Positions 40,306 to 49,600 of a stretch of 64,000 nt of DNA are shown in pieces. The stretch lies in contig NZ_FNKE01000001.1 of the NCBI RefSeq assembly GCF_900101445.1, forward strand, positions 1,371,200-1,435,199. Direction: 5' to 3'. Below the pieces are notes generated by a model, which saw nothing but the letters and a program-made list of their open reading frames with translations, was not told the origin of the DNA and made no database searches. The translations under genes and the position numbers were made by a program. How positions within the stretch are numbered: the stretch's first letter is position 1; every line of letters starts with the position of its first letter. The DNA is from Streptococcus equinus. GTDB taxonomy: Bacteria > Bacillota > Bacilli > Lactobacillales > Streptococcaceae.

Positions 40306-40468
40306 AATCTTATGTTTTCCTTTCAACTTTTTAAAAATAAGAGGATAAAAAATGCCCATACAAATGGCAAATCACTCTTATCTATCAGGTGTTCTTTTTC
40401 GAAAAATAATTACCGATAACGTAAACCATTTAAACAGATTACACTACCATCATATCATCCGAAAGTTA

Positions 40469-40483
40469 AGATTTCTGAAAATT
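40469..40483. promoter_or_regulatory. CodY-like box in the divergent intergenic region
   Basis: AGATTTCTGAAAATT matches AATTTTCWGAAAATT at 13 of 15. It lies between the divergent peptide and operon genes. Evidence is sequence only. Confidence 0.3.
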
Positions 40484-40505
40484 GTATATTTGCTTAACAA
40501 AAAAA

Positions 40506-40558
40506 GTTTATTTGCGTATTTGCAAATAAACCGATTTTAATATTTTCGCTGATACAAT
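40506..40558 (+). promoter_or_regulatory. Candidate Rgg-type activated promoter of the short-peptide genes
   Basis: A perfect 10-bp dyad GTTTATTTGC-GTATTT-GCAAATAAAC (40506-40531) ends where a -35 should begin. The -35 position reads ACCGAT (poor), and TACAAT is at 40553-40558. A dyad abutting a weak -35 is the arrangement seen at Rgg-activated promoters. The dyad also lies between divergent genes, so one regulator could serve both. Confidence 0.55.
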
Positions 40559-40588
40559 GAAGACATAACATTAAGGAGGATACTACTA

Positions 40589-40663
40589 ATGCTTAAACTA
40601 ACCCTTAAACAATTACTTAAAACAGTCGTTCCGGTACTTCCATTCTTTGTATATTACCCGTAA
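40589..40663 (+). CDS. Short hydrophobic peptide A, candidate pheromone precursor
   Basis: A 24-residue frame beginning MLKLTLKQLLK and ending LPFFVYYP, with an excellent ribosome binding site (AAGGAGG, 9 nt). It is too short for ordinary gene calling. It shares the T-L-K-Q-hydrophobic-hydrophobic-K core and a V-x-P-x-F-V ending with peptide B 125 bp downstream, so the two are paralogues. A basic N-terminus and a hydrophobic, aromatic/proline C-terminus are what SHP- and XIP-type pheromone precursors look like, and an Rgg gene lies next door. It lacks the usual GG or D/E motif of SHP2/3. Confidence 0.6.
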   Translation: MLKLTLKQLLKTVVPVLPFFVYYP

Positions 40664-40691
40664 AACCCATTCAAAATAATCAACAGCCCCA

Positions 40692-40747
40692 AGTAATAAC
40701 ATTCATCCCTTCCCCTGCCCTAATAAATGTTATTACTCACAAAACTT
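40692..40747 (+). repeat. 12-bp perfect inverted repeat between the two peptide genes
   Basis: AGTAATAACATT (40692-40703) and AATGTTATTACT (40736-40747) flank a C-rich 32-nt loop (TCCCTTCCCCTGCCC). There is no T-run after it, so it is not a classical terminator. It may be an RNA processing or stability element, or a second operator ahead of peptide B. Confidence 0.6.
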
Positions 40748-40788
40748 ATGAATAATACGTAATATATAAAATTTGGAGGATACTTATT

Positions 40789-40875
40789 ATGTTTACACAA
40801 ACACTAAAACAAATTTTTAAAATAACCACTTTTGTAGTTCCAATGTTTGTATTGCCCCTCGCTCTCTTATTGTAG
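40789..40875 (+). CDS. Short hydrophobic peptide B, candidate pheromone precursor
   Basis: A 28-residue frame beginning MFTQTLKQIFKITT and ending VLPLALLL, with TTGGAGGA 7-8 nt upstream. It is a paralogue of peptide A (TLKQ-[IL]-[FL]-K and V-P-[MF]-F-V). AT-rich sequence before it includes TAATAT and TATAAA, so a separate promoter is possible. The stop is 17 bp from the convergent rgg stop codon. Confidence 0.55.
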   Translation: MFTQTLKQIFKITTFVVPMFVLPLALLL

Positions 40876-40892
40876 TTAGCTTCCTTGTTAAA

Positions 40893-41762
40893 TTAAATTT
40901 TATCTGGAAAAATACTTGATAAATTCTCTTTCAAAAAAGCAACCATAATCGGATTCCCCGTTCCTTCTACACATTTAATAAATGTTTCTAAATCAGATAA
41001 ATCATCTGATTTTTCATCCATGTGATTTAATACTTTTTTCAGAAAATTAAGCCAAGTCATAGCAAACATATCCTGATAAGTTAATATCTTTTCAAGGTGT
41101 TCAATAAAGTAATTAGCTTGATAAGTTTTCCCGTAACCTATTAACATGAGTATCAAATTTAAAAAGACAACTTCGGCATTCTTTTTATGACTCGGAAGAG
41201 ATAAATATAATTTATCACGATCCACAAATGCTTTTCCCAAAAAAATCAAATCCGACTCAGATAGAATAGACATTGTATTTCCAAAAACAAAAAGCTCATA
41301 CTCTGTCCATTCTTCAATCTCATAAAGGTATGATGTCAAAAAATTCTTTTCATCTTCAGTGATGGTATAAGTCGAATCGAGCGTATGAATAGATGCTTTT
41401 ATGATTAACTCATTTAAACGCTTATAGACATCAAATGTTTCAGAGCTTTTTTCACTTTCAAGCAAACTATACAAACCATCAATATCTTGTTTATTATATA
41501 ATTCGTTAATCTTATTTACTATTTGAAACGTCTCCGGTTCTTGATAATTATTAATCGCGTGGCCGAATTCTGAGAAAGTCATGTGGATACCTGAGATGGC
41601 GATTAAGAGTTTATCTGCGGCAAGCATGGATTGTCCATTTTCAAAACGTGAGAGTTGAGATACAGAGAGGTTTTCTCGTGCAACGTCTTTTAGTTTCAAA
41701 CCACGCGCGATTCGCAGTTCGCGGTAAAGTTCACCCAATTGCATTGATTTTTCGAGTTTCAT
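40893..41762 (-). CDS. Rgg/GadR/MutR family transcriptional regulator
   Basis: A 289-residue regulator. The N-terminal HTH_3 domain (about 8-65: LGELYRELRIARGLKLKDVARENLSVSQLSRFENGQSML) is followed by a C-terminal repeat domain of helices (about 75-289) that binds signal peptides in the Rgg/RNPP group. The length and the SQLSRFENGQ recognition helix are typical of streptococcal Rgg proteins. It is convergent with the short-peptide genes and adjacent to the exporter operon, the classic layout of an Rgg quorum-sensing module. AAAGGAG lies before the ATG. Confidence 0.9.
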   Translation of the reverse strand: MKLEKSMQLGELYRELRIARGLKLKDVARENLSVSQLSRFENGQSMLAADKLLIAISGIHMTFSEFGHAINNYQEPETFQIVNKINELYNKQDIDGLYSLLESEKSSETFDVYKRLNELIIKASIHTLDSTYTITEDEKNFLTSYLYEIEEWTEYELFVFGNTMSILSESDLIFLGKAFVDRDKLYLSLPSHKKNAEVVFLNLILMLIGYGKTYQANYFIEHLEKILTYQDMFAMTWLNFLKKVLNHMDEKSDDLSDLETFIKCVEGTGNPIMVAFLKENLSSIFPDKI

Positions 41763-41872
41763 ACAGTCTCCTTTTTTGAGTCTATGATTTCAAATTCTCC
41801 CAGCAAGAAAGGTCTTTAGCTGTTATCCTAAACAACTTAGAAAAATCATAGTCTATATTTCTATTTTAAAAA

Positions 41873-41893
41873 TCTAGGTATATTCTAGGTATA
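41873..41893 (-). promoter_or_regulatory. Direct repeats upstream of rgg
   Basis: TCTAGGTATA occurs twice (41873-41882 and 41884-41893), one helical turn apart, about 110-130 bp upstream of the rgg start. It may be the rgg promoter or an operator; a -10-like TATACC/TATACT lies within. Confidence 0.4.
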
Positions 41894-41933
41894 CTAATGT
41901 TTATTGTATCACATTTTTAAAAAAGGAATAGCA

Positions 41934-41969
41934 AAAAACAAGAACTTGGTTAAACCAAGTTCTTGTTTC
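41934..41969 (-). terminator. pepO terminator
   Basis: AACAAGAACTTGGTTTAACCAAGTTCTTGTT near-perfect stem with a T-run on the minus strand. Confidence 0.88.
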
Positions 41970-41991
41970 TAACGATTTTCTGGATAATAAC

Positions 41992-43887
41992 TTACCAAAT
42001 AATCACTCGATTTTCTGGTGCACGCCACATTGGGTCACCTGCTTTGATGTCAAATTCTTCATGGAAGTCATCGAAGTTTGGCAATGTGACATTGGTACGA
42101 AGTTTGGCTGGCGCGTGCACATCAATGCTTGCTAGCATTTGCATGTATTCATCACGTGCCTTCATGCGCCAAATGGTTGCAAAATTGATAAAGAAATCTC
42201 GTGCTGAGAAATCGTCATCTTGTTTCGCAGCCTCAAGCGCACAAGCCACACCACCAAGGTCAGCCACATTTTCAGAGACTGTCAATTTACCATTGACCTT
42301 AGCGCCATAAGAATCTAGACCATCAAATTGTTCAACGATTTTATCGGTACGTTCCGTGAAGGCTTTGTAATCTGCTTCTGTCCACCAGTTGTTTAGGCTA
42401 CCATTTTCGTCAAATGAAGCACCGTTGGTATCAAAAGCATGTGAGATTTCATGGGCGATAACCGCTCCAATCCCACCATAGTTAGCAGATGAACTTTGTT
42501 CCAAGCTATAAAATGGAGCTTGTAAGATAGCCGCTGGGAAGACAATTTGGTTTTGTTGTGGGTCATAATAAGCATTGACCATGTGAGCTGGCATGTGCCA
42601 TTCACTACGATCAACGGGCTTGTTCCACTTGCTCCAGCTGTGTGCGATAGAAATCTTAGCAAGGTTACGTGCATTTTCAACGAGCGACAAAGACTCATCA
42701 ATGATTTTCTTCGCATAAGTTTCTGGTAATTTTTCCGGATAACCAATATGAGGCGTGATGACATTGAGTTTAACAATCGCTTTATCACGTGTCTCTTTGG
42801 CTAACCAGTCTGCGGATGCGAGACGTTTCTTGTAAACATCAATCATCGTCGCAACCTTATGCTCTACATCAGCTTTTGCTTCAGGTGAGAATTTTTGACC
42901 TGCATACCAAAGGCCAAGAGCTTGGCTATACGCACCAGATGCTAGATAATAAGCTGCTTTCTTCTTATCCATGGCTTGTGGTGTTCCTGAAAGAGCACGA
43001 CTGTAAGTCCCTGAAAGCACTCGAATCTCATCTGTCAAATAGCTGTTGTAGCTTGTCGCTGCTGAAACAATCAAATCTGCTTTAAGCAATTCCCAGTTCT
43101 TTTCAGAATAATATTCTGCCGCAAATTCTTTCCAAAAACGTTCTTCTGGAACAATAACTTTGTCAGGAATTTCCCCAAGAATTTGTGTAAAAATACTATC
43201 CAAAGGAAGCTCTGGTGCTAATTTTGTAAAATCAGCCCAGTCATAAGGATGATAAAGCTTAACATACTCAGAAGATTCTTCACGTGACAAGACATATTTA
43301 GCTAATTTGGCATCGAGTTCGATGGTTTTATCCAGCAAATCTTTAATTTCTTCTGCTGAAAAATCAAATTTTGCTAGCAATTCTTCTTGCATCTGACGCC
43401 ATGTCGCTAACAATTCTTTACCTTTTTCGTTGTCTTCAGCGTAATAAGTTGTATCAGGCAAAATTGTTCCAGGTGCGTCTGCCCACAAAACATTAAGCTG
43501 CGCATTCATAAAATCTGGCGCCACACCAAATGGAAATTCATTTGGTTTTCCAGCCATTTCAAAATCCGCAATTTGTCCGGCAAAATCCGCAAAAGAAGCC
43601 AATTTCTTATATTCTTCAATCAAAGGAAGAACTGGTGCTACACCAACAGCTTCACGTTTTTCATAGTCTGATGTCATGCGGTGGAATTTAACAAAATTTT
43701 GCAAAATGCTATCGTCTGGAAGATTTTTACCAGCCAACCACTCATCTGTGGTTGCTAACATTAAGTCTTCAATCTCATCAGCTAAATCTGAAAAACCACC
43801 AGTACGCGGTTTATCATCAGGAATGACGGCTGTCTTTTCCCATTCGCCATTGACGGCTTCATAAAAATCATCTTGGTATCGAGTCAT
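41992..43887 (-). CDS. pepO: Neutral endopeptidase O (M13 family)
   Basis: A 631-residue zinc endopeptidase of the neprilysin/M13 family. VIAHEISHAFDTNGA carries HExxH, ENVADLGGVACAL the third ligand (ExxxD), and the C-terminal DPMWRAPENRVIIW is close to the family's conserved end. NAYYDPQQNQIVFPAAILQAPFY is the substrate-cleft block. It has no signal peptide, as in lactococcal and streptococcal PepO, which is cytoplasmic with reports of surface forms. It degrades oligopeptides. It is monocistronic, lying between rgg and the pilus operon. Confidence 0.95.
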   Translation of the reverse strand: MTRYQDDFYEAVNGEWEKTAVIPDDKPRTGGFSDLADEIEDLMLATTDEWLAGKNLPDDSILQNFVKFHRMTSDYEKREAVGVAPVLPLIEEYKKLASFADFAGQIADFEMAGKPNEFPFGVAPDFMNAQLNVLWADAPGTILPDTTYYAEDNEKGKELLATWRQMQEELLAKFDFSAEEIKDLLDKTIELDAKLAKYVLSREESSEYVKLYHPYDWADFTKLAPELPLDSIFTQILGEIPDKVIVPEERFWKEFAAEYYSEKNWELLKADLIVSAATSYNSYLTDEIRVLSGTYSRALSGTPQAMDKKKAAYYLASGAYSQALGLWYAGQKFSPEAKADVEHKVATMIDVYKKRLASADWLAKETRDKAIVKLNVITPHIGYPEKLPETYAKKIIDESLSLVENARNLAKISIAHSWSKWNKPVDRSEWHMPAHMVNAYYDPQQNQIVFPAAILQAPFYSLEQSSSANYGGIGAVIAHEISHAFDTNGASFDENGSLNNWWTEADYKAFTERTDKIVEQFDGLDSYGAKVNGKLTVSENVADLGGVACALEAAKQDDDFSARDFFINFATIWRMKARDEYMQMLASIDVHAPAKLRTNVTLPNFDDFHEEFDIKAGDPMWRAPENRVIIW

Positions 43888-43994
43888 AGGAATCTCCTTC
43901 TAATCTGTTAAGAACATTCTATCAAAAATTCAGAAGAATAACAGTTACAAGGATTTTCAAAGATAAATTTCCAAGCTCTGCTTTTAACTCAAGC

Positions 43995-44038
43995 AAAAAA
44001 ATCCAAAAGTCAGCCTATCTCTAAGCCAACTTTTGGAT
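43995..44038 (-). terminator. Pilus operon terminator
   Basis: ATCCAAAAGTTGGCTTA ... GGCTGACTTTTGGATTTTTTT on the minus strand directly after sortase C. Confidence 0.85.
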
Positions 44039-44048
44039 AACTCACAAC

Positions 44049-44876
44049 TTAGTATCGCAGTTTACGATAAACGGCAATCACCAACAAAAGCAAAATGAAG
44101 ATAAAGATTGCTAAAATTGGTGCGACTAGCAACGGTTCAACACGACTAGCCTCAGAAATCACACGCGCATTCTTAATTTTATTTGGAATGCGGTGACCAC
44201 GCACCAAGAGGCGGTGACTATTAACACCATAAGGCGTACACGTCACCAAGGTCACATAATCTTGATTTGGGTCAATGGCTAGCGCTGAGACATCATCTGG
44301 CAAGACCGTCAGAATTTGGTCAACTTCATAAGTTAAGGTTTCATCTAAAACCTGAATCATGAAAGTATCACCATCAACCAAACGGTCGATGTCTGTAAAG
44401 AGCTTAGCCGATGGCAAACCACGGTGACCTGAAATCACAGCGTGTGTTCCCTTGCCACCAACCGGTAAAGATGTTCCAGGAATATGACCAACAGCGACCT
44501 GCAAAATCGCATCATCCGTACCATGGTAGATTGGCAAAGTCGTGTTAATCTTTGGAATTTCGACGTAAGCCATAATTCCTGTACCAGTCACATCAAGGGT
44601 TTTATTATAAACAGACTTCTCAGCATTTGATAAATTCAAATCAGGCATCGTACCCTTTTCTAAGGTCTGATTATAAGCCTTGGCATCTGCTAGCATCTTA
44701 TCTTTCTTATCTTGACTCATATCCTGAACATTTTGGACATAGCCAGCCACAGCTTCTGATTGGTGAAATGAATTCCAATAATCGCTAACTGTCGGATACA
44801 ACAAGAGGGACAGCCCGATTATTAAGATAAAAATAAGTGAATTTGTCAAAAAATTTTCTTTGAACTTTTTCAACAT
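44049..44876 (-). CDS. srtC: Class C sortase (pilus polymerase)
   Basis: Polymerises backbone pilin through lysine isopeptide bonds outside the membrane. The 275-residue protein has an N-terminal membrane helix (about 10-32), a DPNQDYVTLVTCTPYGVNSHRLLVRGHR block with catalytic Cys (TLVTC) and Arg, the catalytic His in AVISGHRGLPSAK, and a C-terminal transmembrane helix (LLVAPILAIFIFILLLLVIAV) typical of class C. A lid-like DPxx motif is not obvious. I chose ATG 44876 (MLKKFKEN) because GGGGAG lies upstream. It is the last gene of the pilus operon. Confidence 0.92.
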   Translation of the reverse strand: MLKKFKENFLTNSLIFILIIGLSLLLYPTVSDYWNSFHQSEAVAGYVQNVQDMSQDKKDKMLADAKAYNQTLEKGTMPDLNLSNAEKSVYNKTLDVTGTGIMAYVEIPKINTTLPIYHGTDDAILQVAVGHIPGTSLPVGGKGTHAVISGHRGLPSAKLFTDIDRLVDGDTFMIQVLDETLTYEVDQILTVLPDDVSALAIDPNQDYVTLVTCTPYGVNSHRLLVRGHRIPNKIKNARVISEASRVEPLLVAPILAIFIFILLLLVIAVYRKLRY

Positions 44877-44907
44877 ACTAAAGAGCTCTCCCCACTGTTG
44901 CATGAGT

Positions 44908-44951
44908 AAAGGGAGTAGAAAGAAAGCTTAATGCCACTTGCCACTCCCTTT
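44908..44951 (-). terminator. Weak hairpin between backbone pilin and sortase
   Basis: AAAGGGAGT ... ACTCCCTTT inverted repeat without a strong T-run. It may reduce sortase expression relative to pilin. Confidence 0.45.
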
Positions 44952-45018
44952 GTCAGATTAACAAGGTTAATGATTTATCAATGCTTGCTAACCCAACATT
45001 TACAAACTAATCTTATGC

Positions 45019-46515
45019 TTATTTAGCAGCATCCATACGTTTTTTAGTGATAAAAAGAATTGCTGCGACAAGAACAAGAATTGAACCAACTACGTAAAGG
45101 ATTGTTGTACCCATACCACCAGTTGATGGAAGAAGTGAACCTTTACGGTTGACAATACCAACAGTCAATGAACCGTCTGAAAGATTTGATTTAAAATCAT
45201 CTGATTTAACATCACCTGAAGTAACATTAGTTGAAAGCTCTGTCAATTGAGGGTCAGCAGATTCAACATCGTATTTAGCGTCGATTGTGAATTCGATTGG
45301 TTTGATTGTGTTGTAACCATCTGGTGTAGTTGTTTCTTCAAGTTTGTAGTCACCAGCATCAAGACCTTTGAATTCGAAGCGTGTAGCTTCACCAGCTGCG
45401 ATAGCTTTTACAGTGTTCCAGTTACCATCTTTATCTTTCTTAGAAAGTGTAAATCCGGCACCTTTCAAAGCTTCTTTGTTTTCGTTAAGTTTGTTAATAA
45501 TTGTTTGGTAAGTGAAGACTTTTACAGTATCTTTTGGAGTTTTACCAGTATCTGCTGGTTTAGATGTACCATCACCAGTAGCGTTAGGGTTGTTTGAGTA
45601 TGTCAATTCAACGCTGTTTGGGTTACCTGCTGAACCAAGAACAGCTTTATCATTAAGAGTTGCGTTGTATTCTACAGTAACTTCTTTATCGTCTTTTGAG
45701 ATGCCACTAACAGCTTTTACGTCAGTAATGATAACAGAAAGTGTTGTTGTACCATCTTTATTTTCTGTTTTACTTACTTGGTATTGATCTTCTTTAAGAA
45801 TTGTATTATCTGCTTTTACCAAAGTGATTTTATCAAAGGTTAAACCTGCAGACAATGTATCTGTAAATTCTACATAATAGTGTTCATAATCATCAATATG
45901 AATTGGAAGTGTTGCCTTCAATTGGAATGGAACTGTATCATTAATATCATAGTCAGCAGCATCTTGCCAATCAGTTGTTGTACCAGTTGAATCGTTAGTT
46001 TCTTTTACTTTCTTTTGAACAGTTGGTCTATCATTTTTAACACGGGCAGTGACATCACCAGCAACTTCCATCATAAAACGAGTGTAAGCTGAATATTTAT
46101 CATTTTGTTTACCATCTTTATCTTTTACCAAGTAGTAACCAGGTGCAGCAACTGTAAGAACAGCTTGTCCGTCTTTACTTTCTGCACTAGCTGCTGGAGT
46201 TGTAAGGTTAGCACCAGCTACTTTTGAGAATGCTTTAGCATCATCTGAGTCAACTTCTTGACCTTCGATTGCTTTAGCAATCTCAGCAGCCTCTGATTTA
46301 TCTTTGAATGTAAAAGGTGTTACACCATTACCCCATTGGATATCTGAAAGTGTCTTACCATCTGAAGCAAGCGTACCAGAAAATACTTGGTAAGCTTCGT
46401 AAGTGTGATTATCTGCGACATGATCAATCGTCAAAGTATAAGCGGATGCTTTCACACCAGCAAATGCGAAAAGCGTAGCAACAAAAGCTGCTAAAAACAA
46501 CTTGAATTTCTTCAT
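45019..46515 (-). CDS. Pilus backbone pilin, LPXTG type
   Basis: A 498-residue major pilin. It has a signal peptide (about 1-26, FLAAFVATLFAFAGVKASAY), several Ig-like domains with fimbrial isopeptide features (DTVPFQLKATLPIHIDDYEHYYVEFTDTLS), and a CnaB-type domain with the E-box LEETTTPDGY near the C-terminus. The LPSTGG sorting signal is followed by a hydrophobic segment and KKRMDAAK tail. A lysine in the TPKDTVKVFTYQTIINK region is the probable pilin-motif lysine. It sits between the large adhesin and sortase C, the standard order of sortase-C pilus operons. An AGGAAAAGGA lies upstream. Confidence 0.9.
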   Translation of the reverse strand: MKKFKLFLAAFVATLFAFAGVKASAYTLTIDHVADNHTYEAYQVFSGTLASDGKTLSDIQWGNGVTPFTFKDKSEAAEIAKAIEGQEVDSDDAKAFSKVAGANLTTPAASAESKDGQAVLTVAAPGYYLVKDKDGKQNDKYSAYTRFMMEVAGDVTARVKNDRPTVQKKVKETNDSTGTTTDWQDAADYDINDTVPFQLKATLPIHIDDYEHYYVEFTDTLSAGLTFDKITLVKADNTILKEDQYQVSKTENKDGTTTLSVIITDVKAVSGISKDDKEVTVEYNATLNDKAVLGSAGNPNSVELTYSNNPNATGDGTSKPADTGKTPKDTVKVFTYQTIINKLNENKEALKGAGFTLSKKDKDGNWNTVKAIAAGEATRFEFKGLDAGDYKLEETTTPDGYNTIKPIEFTIDAKYDVESADPQLTELSTNVTSGDVKSDDFKSNLSDGSLTVGIVNRKGSLLPSTGGMGTTILYVVGSILVLVAAILFITKKRMDAAK

Positions 46516-46644
46516 TGTAAAATCCTTTTCCTTCTTTCTTTTTTAAAACAAAAACTAAATTGTGTAAACTCCAAAATTGAAGTCATAACCTAAATCCTTA
46601 CAGTAGTGAATCAGGCATCACCACCTTTACCAGGAACTCTATCA

Positions 46645-49600
46645 TTAGGAGTCACCTCCTTTTTGATAATCTCTGTAAACTTTTAGGATGATTAATCCTA
46701 GGGAGAGCAGTGCTAAGCTTGCACCAATCACATAGTGCATCTTCACACCACTACCACCAGTCTCAGGCAATTCATATTGCTTTTGAGATTTATTTTTAAT
46801 GGTAATCTGACCATCCTCAGCATCCGTTACCATATCGGCTGGATTTTTCGAACTATCAGAACCATTTGAATAACTAGTATCATAACCAGAAACGGTTTGT
46901 TCACGGACATAGTAAGTGAAAATGTACTTGTTTCCACAAGCATCATAACCAGAAACTGGCAGATTCTTATACGTTCGCGTCCAATTATCAGCATGGGTCA
47001 ATACTTCACCGGCTTTATAAACATACTCGAAAGATTGACCACATTGGTTAGTCGCTACCTGAATCACATCATAAGTGATTGAACCATCCGTACGCTCAGT
47101 TTTACTGCCGTCAGATTTTAACCATTGTTTCTTAACGGTTAAGTTCGTTTGCTTGATTTTTTTATTTTCAACATAAACCGAAGCGCTGGTCTTGGCTAAG
47201 TTAACAGCTCCATATACCTTTTTATAATAATCGTCATAAGCATCACATTCATTTGGAGAGTAGTAGAAATAATGCTTTTCAGGATTCTTAGGTAATTCAT
47301 AACCAGGTGGAGCAGAGGTTTCTTTGAAGTAGTAGGCTTGATTATCTTCAAAGTTTTCTTTTGGATCTATCCAACCTACTGTAATCCATCCTAGAATTGG
47401 AACATAAACTTGATAACATTTACCTGGTTCCAACAAGGTTTTTGAAATCGAAATATGTCCATTTTCATCACTGACATATTCTCCAACGACTTCGTCATTA
47501 CGGTCATCACAATCACCATCAGCCTTATAAACCGTAAAGACCGCACCTTTAAGCCCTTTAGCATAGTTACTTGAATCAACTTTATTGATAACATAAGCAT
47601 GCTCAGTATCAATACCAGCATCAGTACCAATTCTTTGCCAAGCTACGGCGGTTGTCGTATCAGTAGAACCCTCACTAACTCCTGATAAAGTTGCCGTATT
47701 CTTAGGCCAGTAAGTAGCTGTCAAATCTGGATTCTTCTTAATCAAAGTATAATCATACTTCAGCTTATAAGCTGTCTCATCTTTTAGACTGATTGTTAAA
47801 GTACTTGTCAAATTACCCCAACCATCATCTGTCGACGACACTTTCCAAGACCAATCACTAGAGGGAACTTCTTGATTGCTGTCAGCATAATAAAGCTTAA
47901 CGGAAGCTTGGTTTAAAGCAAGAGATATGTCCGTCCCATAAATACTCATGACATCTGTCAGCGTTAGCTTATCAGTACCATCTACTAAATCCTCAGCTTC
48001 TGGATTAATTGATAAACTGTAGTGCAAGACTCTGTTGGTGTTATCCCAGCTACCTGTCTTAGTAATTGGTTTGACAACTTGCTTGTCTTTACCAAAGGTA
48101 ATGATTTGAGTTTGACTATCTGAACCGTAATCTTTATTACCATCAACAAGAACTGAAACCGTATTGGTTAAAGTATCCGTTACTTTCTTACCTGATTCAG
48201 GTAACTTATCGTAAGCTGTCGTGTAAGTTAACCAAAAATCATTGTTATCACCAATACTTTGTTTAAGGGTTCTACCATCAGTTGTTGAAAAATTCAATGT
48301 GACAACATTATCACCTGAAATGCTTCCGTCAACCTTCATGTTCGTAGCGCCCCACTCATACTGACCAGTTATAGCTGAAATGCTATTACCAGAAATCGTT
48401 ACAGGCGTTTGACTGTAGTGACGACCAAAAACCAGACCGGTTAGGTGAACACCTTTTGGTAAATTATCTGTTACCGTCATAGTCTTAGCATCGTCACTCA
48501 AATTAACCTTAACTTTCCAAGTAACAACACCATCCGTGCTAGTTTTCTTGGTCGTTGCGTGATTTTCATCACCATCCATTTTGATAACATTTGAATTATC
48601 AGTATGGTGATACTTCGCTTGGCTAGAATGGTCTGCAGAACTAATCGTATTCCAGAAATCAAGATTAGCATTGCCATTTAGCTTAGCTGTTGATTGGTAT
48701 TGAAGAACAATATTTTTACTTGATTTGAAATCATCGGTTAAAATAATTTGAAACTCAGTATATTTAGTATTGTTATCTAAATCTTCATAGTTGGTATAAC
48801 CATCCCATGGTTTTTGACAAGCTTTCAAAGTAAACTTACTATCACCAAAGATTTTAACAAGTTTTTTATACAAGTCTTGCAACTGTGCTTTGGTGTACCA
48901 GTGAACTTCTGAATTTTGATTGTATGGATCTGTTAGAAAATCCCTAAAATTCGTTCCTTTTTCAATCACACCACTTGCTGGCATAGTGATTTTAGTTTGC
49001 CAACTAAGTGTCTTGACACCTGTGTCTGATGTGTCATTTTCTCCAAGAGATGTTTTTTCTAGATTACCATCACCTGGAACACTTGGTTTAGCAGAAGATG
49101 AAGTTTTATCACCATCATCATCTAAGGTAACTGTATTTTTCACAGTTTTTTTATTCCAACTTGAATTTTTAGCATCTGTTGTATAGGTAATTACATAGGT
49201 TTTAGTATTTGACTTTTTGCCTTTTTGACCACTAAAACGAATATAAGAGACCTTACTAAAATCCGTTATATTGTCATCTAACTTATTATTATTAGAATCG
49301 TAGTAGCGATAAGTTCCAGAAGCACTAGATCCATCTTTCAATGTAACTTCTATCGACTCAGCTTTCTTAAAGAAATCATCTTTTAAGGTAGCACCACCAA
49401 TATCATTACTATCTGGGTTTACTGTGATTGTCCAAGTAATCTTTCCAGTCTTTTTATCGTATTTACCAGACTTTTTAATATCATTTAATTTTAACGTAAC
49501 GCTAGTACTGCTACTTGCCTCACGTTTATCTTGATCATTTTTAGAAACAGCTTTGATAGTATTATTAACCTGTACAGTTTTACCTGCTGATAAACCAGCA

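Noticed and set aside
40352..40540. A 62-codon plus-strand frame across the divergent region
   Set aside because: No ribosome binding site, and it runs through the promoter/dyad region.
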